NCBI RefSeq assembly: GCF_001625195.1
Contig: NC_054389.1
Location: 8,676,520-8,740,519 of the forward strand
Direction: 5' to 3'
Length of the DNA: 64,000 nucleotides
Origin: Drechmeria coniospora
Lineage: Eukaryota > Ascomycota > Sordariomycetes > Hypocreales > Ophiocordycipitaceae
A program made the position numbers and the translations under genes. Below the pieces are notes generated by a model, which saw only the letters and a program-made list of their open reading frames with translations, made no database searches and had not been told where the DNA came from. Positions 34,991 to 45,895 of the stretch are shown piece after piece (position 1 is the stretch's first letter; each line of letters opens with the position of its first letter).

Positions 34991-37414
34991 TCCTGCCGGC
35001 TGGCCGGGCCAACCCACACCGGCGGCAGCTTCGGGAGGCAAAGCGTAAAGGAGGGGAGGGGGGAGGGGGGGGGAGGAGAAGGGGCCGAGCCGGGAAGGGC
35101 AGAGGCGAGCGAGCAGTGCCGCGGACGGTGGGCAGGGGGTGGCCCCAGTAGGCCCGGGCCGGAATCCGGACGAGATTCGAGGTGCGCGGTGCCGGCCACG
35201 GTAGCTGGTCGCTTCGGCTTCGGCGTCGGCTTCGGCTTCCTCGACTCGGATAGCCGCTGAGAGCATCTGTGTCCACAGTCCACGGACCAGACGGGGAGGG
35301 AGGAGAGTGGGGATGGTCATGCGAGAACAGGGTGGTTGGACCCATCGAAAGGATGGGCTGACTCACAAGCGAGGGCGCGGATAATTCCGGTGAGTCATAC
35401 GCCGTTTGCTGATTCGCCAGGACGGGCCGCTACTTGCACCGCTCAATATGACAGTCGCAAGATGCGAGGGAACTAGTGCACAGTGCGCGAGGCTACCGCG
35501 TCCGCACTGCTCGTTGCCACGGACCCTGCGGAGCAGCGGAGGATGCAGGAGCACGGAGCAGGCGTACGCCTACTCGCAGTCGATACATGCTCGTACAGTG
35601 TTTTGTACACTGTACGCCAACCCCTATACGAGGTAGGTAGTAGGACGGAGTACACGAACAGGAACTCCGTAAGTAGTCACTGTACAGCACCCCGTACTGT
35701 ACTGTACTTACTGAACGTACTTGGTTGTATAGAGTACTTAAGTACATGTAAGTACTTATTGTAGAGTACAAGTACAGTACGGAGTACTTACGTGGCCAAC
35801 ATAGCCTCCGATTATTACGTTTTCGCCAACAACACATGCGTTTACAGTACTGAGCACAAGTAATTACGGGGTTGTCGCGAGTACGTGCGGAACACCGACT
35901 CACTGCATGCACATGTACGCCTACAGTCCGCCTGCTCGAGCCCGTACACCTACATACCAGTGTACATGTGCTGCGGCAGTGTCTTGCCGTTCTCTGCACG
36001 GTACTGTCAGTGCACGGTACCGTCAGTCCCTTGGTACGGGCAACCCTTCGGCCCAGGCCACTCCGTTCCGACGGATCCGACGTGTTTGCCGTCCAGGCTC
36101 GGTTCTGGTTTTGATTTCGAGTTCACGCACAAGTACGGAGTAGGGAGTATTATTACAGCAAGCACGGATATGCAGTGCGCGCTTGCTCGCTCATATTTTT
36201 GACGTAATTTTGCGCATCCACAACTGCCACGGGCACGGTACAAAGTCGCACTGCATCCTACGTGGTACAGTACTCGTACGAGCGTCGCCCACCGCTCAAG
36301 GTGCCCGTGTTGCCAAGCCTCACTTGGACATGGGCGGCAGCAAGGCGGCTGCAGTCCATGGAGCAAGGAGGATCTGCCACTGTCCACCTTGGGTTAGCAA
36401 GAGGAGAATCGTACATCTAGCGTCCTCGTGCTCCGTGCCTGTACCCTTACGAGTGGACACGAACTGCACTGGTGCTGGAAAATGGGGTGCAGGGACTCGT
36501 CATGGTCCGCACCACGCCTACGCATGCACACCTACTAGCCCTCACGCCGAGCCGTGGTCGTGGCAAGTCGGACCGCTTGCTTGAGATGAGATGGCTATAG
36601 GCCATACGCCACGCCGCCGTCCCATACCCTTCATGTCCCGTTTCGCCTTCGGCAGAGAACATCGGTTGATTTTCTCCTCCCGCTCGTTATCCTGCCTCGT
36701 TCCCGTCGGCACATGCACAGCTTATTCATCATATGGAAGAATCAAGCGACGAGGGCCGTGGCACTTGTTTACCATCCTGCAATGATAGGTGTGCTGTGCG
36801 CCAGGAGGGCAAGATGGGAGTATCAACACCGAGCTCGAAACACGAGCCAAACACTCAAACGTGAGGTGATACGTTGTTGACGGTACAACCAGCAACGCGG
36901 TACGGATACAGGTCCGTGCTGGTACTATGCTTATTCTCCGCAAGTGTGCTCGAGTAGAGTACATGCACGCGGGCATGGATTGTTGTCCGCAGACGTGATG
37001 TAGTCAGTAAGTGTCCATGCAATTCGTGGTGCTGAAGGTTGGTTTGAATACCGCCGGTTCGTATCGTGTGCGACGCTACGATACGAGATAATAAATCACC
37101 GTGCTATTATAGTACTTCGATCGATCCACGTGGCACAGCTATACGATGATGCCGGCGGTATACAGTACTTACTTAATGGTAAAAATGATATTACCTGCGG
37201 CTCCACCCGCCTTCGGAACGGCATAGCCGTCATGCACGGCTGACCAAGGAATATGCATTGTCGCTTCGTCTCGATGCCGTGAAAGAAAGGAATAGCCATG
37301 GACAGTGTTTACTTTGGGAGCCCAGCGGACTCCGTGGTGGCACGCTATCTGCACACTGGTGGCGTTCGTTGCCCGCCCATGCACCGAAAAAGCAACAGGA
37401 ACGTGAGGGCGGGC
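34991..37414. other. Intergenic between bZIP and NIC96 genes
   Basis: The first 350 bases are the G/C-skewed leader of the bZIP gene, including a G-rich tract at about 35053-35082. From 35590 to 36140 it is a second island of GTAC words and TACGGAGTA copies (near 35778 and 36134). Many open frames cross the stretch, but none has a recognisable domain. Confidence 0.6.
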
Positions 37415-40400
37415 TCACTCGGCCGACGCCCTTGCCAGAGCCTCGTGCAGGTGCGGCGGGAACCGGTACCGAAGCTGGCTCGTGTACGTCGTCAGGTCCA
37501 GCGTCATCTGCTTCAGCTGTTCCGCCATCATCAGTCTCGTCCCCTCGTTGCCGCTGAACTGTCCGTTGGAGAGCTGCTCCCGCTGCCGCGTGCAGCAGAT
37601 GATGGTCCACATGAGCAGGTTCGGCACGTTGATCGATACCGGCTGCGACAGGCCCGAGAACTTGGACGCGTACGCCCGAACCGTGCTCGCGTCGCCCGCC
37701 GCTTCCAGAGGCAGGATCTCGAGGCCTCGAATTTTCTGCATCCCTCGTCAGCTCACGCTCTTCGCCGCGTTTCCGTTCCCTCTCCTTCGGTCCCTCTTAT
37801 TTCTTTGGGAGTTGGGGTCGGAGTTGGGAAGGGGGGGGAGGGGGTTCGCTTCGTTCGTGGGTGACTCACGTCCAAGCCCTGAGCCCATTGGCCCGCCTCG
37901 ACGAGCTTCTTGATGATGCTCATCTCCAGCAGCACCCGGCAGGCGACCTTGTTCTGGTCCTGAATCTTCCGGTAGAACATGGCGTCCCGTTCGTACATGG
38001 CCATCATGGTCCGGGCCAGCTCGACGGGGTCGTCGATCGACGCGAGGCTGAGGCTGCTGCCCTGCTGCCCCTGCGCCTCCTCGCCCGCCGCCCTCGGCTT
38101 CACCGGCATCAGCCGCATCGGGTCCTCGCCGATCTCGAGGGAGATGGCCTCGCTCAGCGCACGGCTGACGATGGCCACCACGCTGTCGTACTCGCCGGCG
38201 AGGTGGTAGAGCAGCACCGAGTCCGTCGTCCGCCCGTTCTCGTCGGCGAAGCTCGCCGCCTGCAGCGTCACCGTGTTGACAAAGTCGTCCTCGTCGTCGA
38301 GCCCGATCAGCGGCCCGCGCTCCTCGATAATGCCGCGGATCCGGCGGCCGTCCGGCCGGATGTCGCCGATGAGCTTGCTGAACTCGCGCGTCTCGAGCAC
38401 GAGATCGCGCAGGGCCTCGTGGCAGAGGCTGCCGTGCCGCTGCCCCGCCTCGCCGCCGAGATCCCGGTTCAGGCACACGAGCGCGAGGTAGTCGACGGCG
38501 GAGACGACGTCGGCGGCCCGGAAGTCCCTCGTGTAGTAGCCGAGCATGCGGCCAAAGTTGATCTGAGGCAGGTTCTTGACGCTGTGGCTGCGGAGGTCGT
38601 TCGAGGCCGAGACGGGATCGCTCGGCCGCAGGAGGCCGTAGTAGCCGAGCGCGAGACCGAAGTGGACGGCGTCGACGTAGGAGAAGGGGTACAGGTAGGC
38701 GACGGCGTCCTCGAACATGCCCGAGAGGATCTGGAGGTAGAAGAACATGCCGAAGCTGCCGTTGGTCGTGTCCTCGGCGCTCGCCTTGGGGAAGTGCTTG
38801 AGTCCGATCTCGCGGATGCTGGACTGCAGCTCGGCGAGGCCGTACGACTCGCCGGCCATCTCGACCGTCTTGTCCCCCTCCCGGGCGAGGTTGAACTGGA
38901 GCCAGACCCAGTCGTTGATGTCGGTGTTCAGGCCGTCGAGGTTGCGGTTGCTCAGCTCGATGCGTCCGATGACCTTGTAGCAGGCCATGCGGAAGGGGTC
39001 GATGGAGTTGTCGGGCGCGTTGCGCGATCGCTGGACGTACTCGTTCGTGCAGCGATCGAGCAGCTTGCGGTTCGTGATCCGCCGGTCCTCGCTCGCGGCG
39101 TAGTTGTTGAGGTAGGTGGCAAAGGTGCGGTCGATGCCCCTGAACTGGTTGCTGTTGTCGTTGACGTACTGGGCCGCCTCGTTGACGTGGCCCGAGCGCA
39201 GGAGGTAAAAGACGACGGCCCAGACGTACTCGCCCTGGATCTGCTGGAGGTCCGTGTTGTCGGGCACGAGGTCCTTCCGGGCCGACCGCAGGCGGATGTA
39301 GGCCTTGACCTTGCTCGTGATGTCGGGCAGGCCGCCGAGCTTGGCTTCGTGCGGGTGCTTGGCTATGAGGGACTCGACCTCGCGCAGGAACTGCCTTTCG
39401 AGGAAGCGGTTGGAGCCTTGGAGGATGCGCTTCCTCATCGAGACCGACTGAGCCGAGTTGGGGTTCTCGTCCAGGTACATGTGCGCGAACTGACGCTCCC
39501 GGGCCGTCGCCTCGTTGAGCGACGTCTCGGCCTCGGCGTCCTCGCCGACGATTTCGATCATGGCTCGGTACGCCTCGAGGACGTGGGGCGCGTGGGGCTC
39601 GTTCGATTTTTGCTCGACCTCTCCGAGCTCGGCGAAGAGGGGATAGGGTCGCTTCATGAGGCGTGCAGCGTTGAGGTTGCGAACCTTCTCCGCCAGCTTC
39701 GCCTGCCTCTCGCGGACGGCACGATCCTCGGTCCCGCCACGGGTCTTGAGGGCGCCAAGGGTGTCGGAGGAGAGGTCGACGTCGGAAAAGCCTGGTTGGT
39801 GGGCGCCGATGCGGCTCGGGTTGCCGATGACGGAGCGCTGCATCATCGAGTTGCCCAAGATGCTGTTGCGGCCGGCGCGCGAGGCCGCACCCGCCTGGAC
39901 CTTGCTCCGGCGCGATCGGCCGAAGCCCGGGTGCGACTCCTTGCTCGTCGTCGCGAGGTCTTCCCGGGGCTTGATGCCAAAGTGTTGATAGATGCGCTTC
40001 CGTTGGGCGTCCCATTCCATGGCCACGTTGTCGTCGAGAAAGTTGTCAAAGTCTCGCACCGAGCGCTCGAGGCCGTCGGCGATCATGCTCAATGTCGTCT
40101 TGGTTTGCAGGTTCGAAAGATAGGTCTCGACGTCGATCTCGGTTGGCGCAGATCCGTGAGCTCGCTCGGCCCGTCCTCCTTGCACCTCCAGCAAGCCGAG
40201 ATCCTTGGCGGCCGCACTGGGATCGACGCCCGAAGCGGCCAGGAGGTAGTGGGCCTTGCCATCCATGAGCTTCTCGCTCGGTTTCGACTGAAGCTTTCTC
40301 AGCCGGTGACGAAGATCGCCGAGGCCGAGCTCGAGGCTGGGGAGGTCTTCCATCGCCGCCTTGCCGCCAGTGTCCTTTTGCGACTTGGCGAAAAGGCTGT

Positions 40401-40965
40401 CGAAATAGGCACCGGCCGGTTGTTGGGTCTGCTGTTGCTGCGGCTGTTGTTGCGGGGGGGGAGCATTTTGGGCTGGGTTGGCGAGCAGACTCCCACCCAG
40501 CATGCTGCCCCCGAACGCAGTGCCACCCTGCTGCGGTTGAGCATTCATGCTCGTCGTCGTCGCGCCAAAAATGGAAGGCTTCGCCGTCGAGGCGCCGAAG
40601 AGCGAGGGCTGCTGTTGGTTCTGGGTCGTCGCCTGGCCAAAGAGGCTGCCTCCGGCAGCGGCGGCTGGCTGCTGCTGATTCTGTGCCGTCGACTGCCCAA
40701 ACAGACCTCCGCCAGATGAAGCCGTCATCGTCTGCTGCTGCTGAATTTGTGGCTGGCCAAACAGTCCACCGCTGGACGTCTGCTGTTGAGTTTGCGGTTG
40801 CTGCGTTGTCGTCGACAATCCACCAAACAGTCCGCCAGCCGCAGGCCTGCTCTGCTGCGGCTGTCCAAACAAGCCTCCTCCTGTGCTCTGCTGGGCCTGC
40901 GGTTGGTTCTGCGACTGTCCAAACAGACCGCCGCCGCCGGTAGCCGTCGACCCAAAGAGCGACAT
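37415..40965 (-). CDS. NIC96: Nucleoporin Nic96/Nup93 with GLFG-rich N-terminus
   Basis: Exons 40965-37870 and 37735-37415 give 1138 aa; the intron (GTGAGT to TGCAG) is 134 bp and phase 0. Residues 1 to about 190 contain repeated GLFGQ/GLFG motifs spaced by Gln-rich linkers (LFGQSQNQ, GLFGQPQQ, GLFGGLS, SLFGQATTQ). Next come a coiled segment and the Nic96 alpha-solenoid (AHMYLDENPNSAQSVSMRKRI, YVWAVVFYLLRSGHVNEAA, MFFYLQILSGMFEDAVAYLYP, QINFGRMLGYYTRDF, YHLAGEYDSVVAIVSRALS). The short last exon supplies the conserved end, including AYASKFSGLSQPVSINVPNL. Nic96 is a core scaffold nucleoporin that anchors the Nsp1-Nup57-Nup49 channel complex through its N-terminus. Yeast Nic96 is shorter (about 839 aa) and lacks these repeats. 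The MSLFGS start is preferred over an in-frame ATG at 41031 because it opens directly on the repeats. Confidence 0.93.
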
Positions 40966-41906
40966 GGCGAGCGTTCCGAGTTCCCAGGGTCGATGGCACG
41001 ACAGAAAGCTTCGGTCGAGGCGTGGGGACAAGGCTGGCGAGCGAACGAGGGAAAGGAGCGAATGCTCGCGCGCGCTTCAAGGTTGTTGTGCGTGGTACAA
41101 AGGCGAGGAATTGGGAGAGAAGGGTAGGTGAAATGGAAGCGCAGGTCGAATAGTTAACGACATCACGCGTCTTGCCCAAGAATTTTAGAGCGACAAGGCT
41201 GGTGCAGGCTTGGAGCTCTGGCCAATGAGCGGTCCGCGAGGCTGCGCAGACAAACAAAGCCTCCCAACGTCACATCACAACACGGCCATAATCAAGCGTC
41301 CTTGATGTCAAAACATGGAGCATTTTCAAGAATGCACACAACCCTTGGCTAGATTTTTTTTTTTGGAGGGGGGGCATGGATGATGGGAGAATGATGAAAG
41401 AGGCAGAAACAAAAAGTGTAGGTGCGTGGATGTTCAGCGTGTGCTTGGTCTAGCTGGCAAGCTCGGGACCATCTCCATCCACGAACCGTCTCGAGCCTCG
41501 AACTTGGCCAACGATGAATGCGTTTCCGGAAAGGCACAGGGGTAATAGAATTCGTACATAAAATAGAATCGGCCGCATTATAGTGGGCTCTTTCTCCTCC
41601 ATCGGGAAATCTCAACAATACACTGTCCATAAAATGTCACCTCATCTCGTGTACACGCAAAGGCCGTAGTCAACACTCAAACTGCTCAAAAGGTGCACAG
41701 GGTACCACTCCATGCGCAAGACGAAGGCGTGGCCGTGGCATGGAGCAACTTTCACTCATCAACCAATAGTGCTCTCCTCGTCATGCAGAGTTTCCATTGG
41801 TCCGAGCAGGATATACATCGTGTACAGGGAGGGAGGATGGTGTTGAACGGATGCATGAATTCGTTCCTCTAATCATTCATGGTTTTGCTTGATTTCCTTT
41901 CGTTCA
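40966..41906. other. Intergenic between NIC96 and the FGGY kinase gene
   Basis: Contains the NIC96 promoter on one side and the 3' region of the kinase gene on the other. An open frame at 41349-41630 on the minus strand has no domain. A T12/G-rich junction lies near 41354. No gene is supported. Confidence 0.5.
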
Positions 41907-44231
41907 TTATTTATCACCGCCAAACTCGGCCGCCCACTTCTCGACGGCCTCATCAACCCTCCTGCGGTACCTCTGCTGTGACTGGCACATGTCGAGGAAG
42001 ATTTCGTACTTGGCGTCAAGCAGAGCCTTCTCGCCGGCGTCGGCATTGGGCTCGACGAGCCTGCCGCGCTTGCTCATGCGATCCATGATGCTCCACAGCG
42101 TCTCGGCCTCGTCGAAGGCGCCGTCGTCTCGACGCTGGCTCGAGGCGGCCTTGGCGCCCAGCATGGCGGCGCCGTGGACGACGGCAGCGTGGACATAGCG
42201 CGGGATCAGGACGGGCATGCGGCAGGTGGTGGCGATGAGGCTCATGAGCACGGGGTTCTGGCACTGGGAGCCGGACATGAAAATGGAGGAGATCTCGTGG
42301 CCGGCCTTGTTCATCGACTCGACGATCTGACGCGTCTGCATGGCGATAAACTCCATGGTGGCGTAGTACCACAGCGCCATGTTGTCGGTGCTCTTGTCGC
42401 TGTCGATGCCGACCATGGATCCCTTCATGTTCGCGTCGGCCACGGGCGACCGGTTGCCCCAGAGGTCGCCGTAGAAGAAGAGGTGACGGGCAAGGTAGGG
42501 AATGGCGGGCGCGTTCTGCTTCTCGACCATGGATGCGAGGTGGGCGTTGAGGAAGTCGTACATGTGCTTGTCCTCGGCCTTGGCGAGGGCGCAGGTCTCA
42601 TGGTAGGCCGGATGGATGTCGAGGACGTGGCGAAGCAGCTCGCCGGTGGCGGATTGTCCGCCCTCGGCGAGCCAGTAATCCGGCAGCAGGACGTCGCGGT
42701 AGGGGCCCCATACGCCGGGGACGAAGACGGGGTGCTTGGACATGGCCAGATGGCAGGTCGACGTGCCCGCGACGGCGGCGAGTCGAGTGAATGCCTGGGA
42801 CAGGTCGTTGTGGGGGACGTTGGCGTTGAGCTCGTCGGAACCGAGGTCGACCTTGGCACCGACGGTGCCGATCCAGCCGGCGTAGGCGTCGATGACACCG
42901 CTCCCGACGGCGACGCCGACGGGGAGGCCGAGCTGGTAGGCGGCCTGTCGGCTGAGGGTGCCGACGCACTCGCCGGCGCTATAGTACGAACCGTTCTGCC
43001 GCTCGGTCAGCGGGGCGGTCGTGCGGGCGGATCGACCTTTGCCGCGTCGGTCGGGTCGATGAGGCGGCACGAGGGAGACAGGAAGGGGAGGGGAGCGACG
43101 TACGAGGCCGTGGATGCCGCCCATCTTTTTAAAATCATCGTCGGCCAAGTCACCGAGGCCGATGGCGTCGAAGAAGTCGGGCTGCCACCCCTTCTGGCTG
43201 CCATCGACGCCGACGGGGACGTAGCCCTGCTTGCAGATGGTGCTGCAGCAGCTCCGCGCTTCGTTGCCCGTCGCTAGGTGGGTGAGGGCGTCGGCGAGAT
43301 CGTAAAACTTGCAGCGGTTGAAGAGGGCGGGCGGCATGTTGTTTTTGAGCCAGAGGATCTTGGGAATCTCCATCTCGATGCTCATCTTGCCGCCGACGTA
43401 GCGGAGGAGCTTGTGGTTGGTGCTGTTGATCTTGTCCGTCTCGGCAACGGGACGGTGATCGAGCCAGAGGATGACGTTGCGGTCGTTGCCATCGTTGACG
43501 AAATCGGGTCCGGTGACGGAAACGGGTTCGTCGGCGTCGTCGGCAAAGACGGCCAGGGAGCAGGTCGCGTCGAAGCCGATGCCCTTGATGCGGGAGGGGT
43601 CAATGTTGGACTCGCCGACGACGCGGCGGACACACTCGCAGATGCGCTGCCAGATGTCCGTTGTCGATTGCTCCTGCACGTGGCCTCGATGAGATATGTC
43701 TCAGCGAGATTGGGGAGGGGGAGTGGGGGGGGGGGGAGCGGGTGCTGCTCGACAACGTACATAGTAGCCAGTTTGCGGCTGCCAGAGCTTGATATCCTCG
43801 GCCGCCAGCGCCTTGATGTCGCCCGTCTGGTCGATGATGCAGGCTCGGGCAGAGCCTGTGCCGACGTCGACGCCAATGTAGTAGTCCTACGATCAGGCAT
43901 GGCACACGTTAGGCAGGCAGTTCATCAGCTGAAGGCGTGGGTGTGCTGCCGGCGTTGTGTTTGGCCGCAGCAACGGTTGCGGAACGTTGGTCTGCTGCCA
44001 GCACTACTGCATACAGACCGACACTGCCTTCCTGCACGTCCAAAAGTGCACATGCGTGAGCTGGACTCGTACAATTGCCGCTCGTCGAAAAGAGTCACGA
44101 GCATGCGGAGGCCGACAGGCGGAGGCCGGCAGGCGGAAACGGAATTGTGTTTCGTTACGTACCAACGTATTGGTCGGCCCTCTCACGGGCGGGAGCCCAT
44201 CGGAGGCGGTCCTTGAGTGGAGACTCGCCAT
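41907..44231 (-). CDS. FGGY-family carbohydrate kinase (D-ribulokinase-like)
   Basis: Four exons, 44231-44163, 43886-43761, 43673-43104 and 42995-41907, give 617 aa. All introns are GT-AG (276, 87 and 108 bp). The third has a length divisible by three and no stop, so it looks coding, but its translation is Arg/Pro-rich and interrupts the alignment between GGIHGL and NGSYYSAGECVG. The N-terminus holds the FGGY phosphate-binding motif YYIGVDVGTGSARACIID, then IKGIGFDATCSLAVF and VILWLDHRPVAETDKIN. The C-terminal lobe has SGVIDAYAGWIGTVGA, YGDLWGNRSPVAD, FMSGSQCQNPVLMSLIA and VVHGAAMLGA. The family resembles yeast YDR109C and human FGGY, which phosphorylate ketopentoses such as D-ribulose. The action is probably cytosolic; the substrate is inferred. 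The promoter carries an unusual homopurine tract just upstream (44321-44478). Confidence 0.92.
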
Positions 44232-44320
44232 GGAGCAGAGCAGCAGCGGGATGGAAGCAGCAGCGAAGTCGCAAATCGTCCACCACCCAGCCGACACGGA
44301 CAGCGCGGTGTGGGTTGAGA

Positions 44321-44339
44321 GGGGAGGGGAGGGGAGGGG
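44321..44339 (+). repeat. (GGGGA)n G-quadruplex-prone tract
   Basis: Four runs of G4 separated by single A bases on the plus strand, about 90 bases upstream of the kinase start codon; the kinase coding strand is C-rich here. Confidence 0.85.
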
Positions 44340-44385
44340 ACGGAACGGGACGAATTGAGAGACGGCAGGTATTGTGGCGAGAGGA

Positions 44386-44478
44386 AGAGACGAGAGAGGA
44401 AGAGACGAGAGAAGCAGAGACGAGAGAGGTAGAGACGAGAGAGGTAGAGACGAGAGAGGTAGAGACGAGAGAGGTAGA
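44386..44478 (+). repeat. 15-bp purine-rich minisatellite (AGAGACGAGAGAGGT)
   Basis: About six tandem units. The first ones are diverged (GAGGAAGAGACGAGA, GAAGC variant) and the last four nearly identical. The strand is almost purely A and G. Confidence 0.9.
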
Positions 44479-45895
44479 ATGAGGGAACGGGGGAGGAGGT
44501 GAGGCAGATGGGATAACTCTATTCGCTCTATGACCTGGTTGGGCTTGGTGATTTTTGGCTCGACTCGATGACGCAAGACGTCCAGGCGGTCAAGTGCGCC
44601 GTCCTTGGCGCAGCTCACTATAATTAGTTAGTATAGTACCTACTTAGAAGCAAGCTGTTCTACTAGTTCCATAGTTCCATGGCTAGGTAACAGTACCTAT
44701 CCGTAGATACTTCTGGTACTCTGTATCAACAGTTAGAACAGACTTACTTAGGTTCGCGTTATGGGCCCTCTGCCGGGGCGGTAGCGGGGTGGCGGCGGCA
44801 CAACATAGGAGGAGGGACGGATTGGGTCATTGGGCACCGCCCGGTCCGCTGGTGCTGTCATCATGGGGGTATTTGTGGGCGAGACGAGACCCTATTCCCA
44901 TGCCTTAACACAGGTATTACTCCGTGCTCCCTAAAGTACCATTTAACTATTACAGAGTACCCCTACATGTGCATGCAACCATAATTACATACATTGCAAA
45001 TGGCATCAACTCCGTCCCTACCATTACAAGTACATGATATATATCTTGGGATTCTCCTGTCTACAGATGATGGACATGCGCCATTTTGTTGGTTGAGGCA
45101 ATTTTCGCTATCATCTCGTACAAGCTACTTGTGCTGTCCGTCCATTGCTTGGCAACCATCCATTTAGTGAGGTGACATGCGAATCGCTAAACTTCAAATT
45201 GTCTCGATCTCGATATGCCTTCGAGCCTGATGTAATCAGTCCACTGCAATACCTTGTTTTAAATTCATCACAGCGCAGGGTTAATTATTAATAGACTGAT
45301 GACTTGTGCGTACATTGGGTTGGTGCTCTTCAAGTGCTTCCTCCTGCCGAGTACTAACCAGGTCAGCACACGGTCACTGTGGCTGCGTGTCTGTAACCGT
45401 CGGTGCAAGGTAGACTTTATTACACCCTCGCCGGCCGAGCCGGAGATGAGGCTGGTACTTGGTATTAATCTTTCGAGTCGAACTCGACGTAATTCCTCCT
45501 GTACCGACAGCGACCGTACCAGCACTCCGAACACCACGGGTCGCGTGTGCCTGTGGTGGGCGTGCGCTGACATCAGCCGGCTGATTATCTACTGTCACCC
45601 AACGACAGCGACCTCCCGCACCTCTGATAGCAAGAAACAACATAAATAACACGTTGAGGAAAATAATTACGGCCAATTCCATCCACGTTAAGGGCACCAG
45701 CTGGCACAAGAACCATTAGAGAGAGACTTGTAATGTACTATTTGCATTGCATCCAATTCGACGAACCCTCGCCCCCTCACTTCTGGGGCCCTACCCTGTA
45801 ACCCATCGACACATTAGAAACAACCACCAAAAAAAATATAGATGCCCGAGCACCCACCCAACGCCTGTTTATAACAGTCCCACTGGTAATATTCG

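Larger units (their letters stand above)
44232..45895. other. Intergenic upstream of the FGGY kinase gene
   Basis: The first 250 bases are the kinase promoter with its purine tract. Beyond 44620 the sequence is AT-richer with scattered GTAC words and one degenerate TACTCCGT near 44918. Frames at 45268-45709 on both strands show no domain. Nothing else is supported. Confidence 0.5.

Noticed and set aside
37861..40719. 952-codon open frame antisense to NIC96, and a 755-codon frame in another phase (37748-40015)
   Set aside because: Both are shadows caused by GC-rich third positions of NIC96. They lack domains and have low-complexity Arg, Leu and Val composition.
43000..43110. Uninterrupted kinase frame across 42996-43103 as coding
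   Set aside because: The segment has a GTACGT donor, a CTGAC branch-like site and a GGCAG acceptor, its translation is Pro/Arg-rich, and removing it restores the family sequence; it is a stopless intron of 108 bp.
42174..43277. 367-codon plus-strand frame opposite the FGGY kinase gene
   Set aside because: Valine- and glycine-rich antisense shadow; the kinase on the other strand accounts for the constraint.
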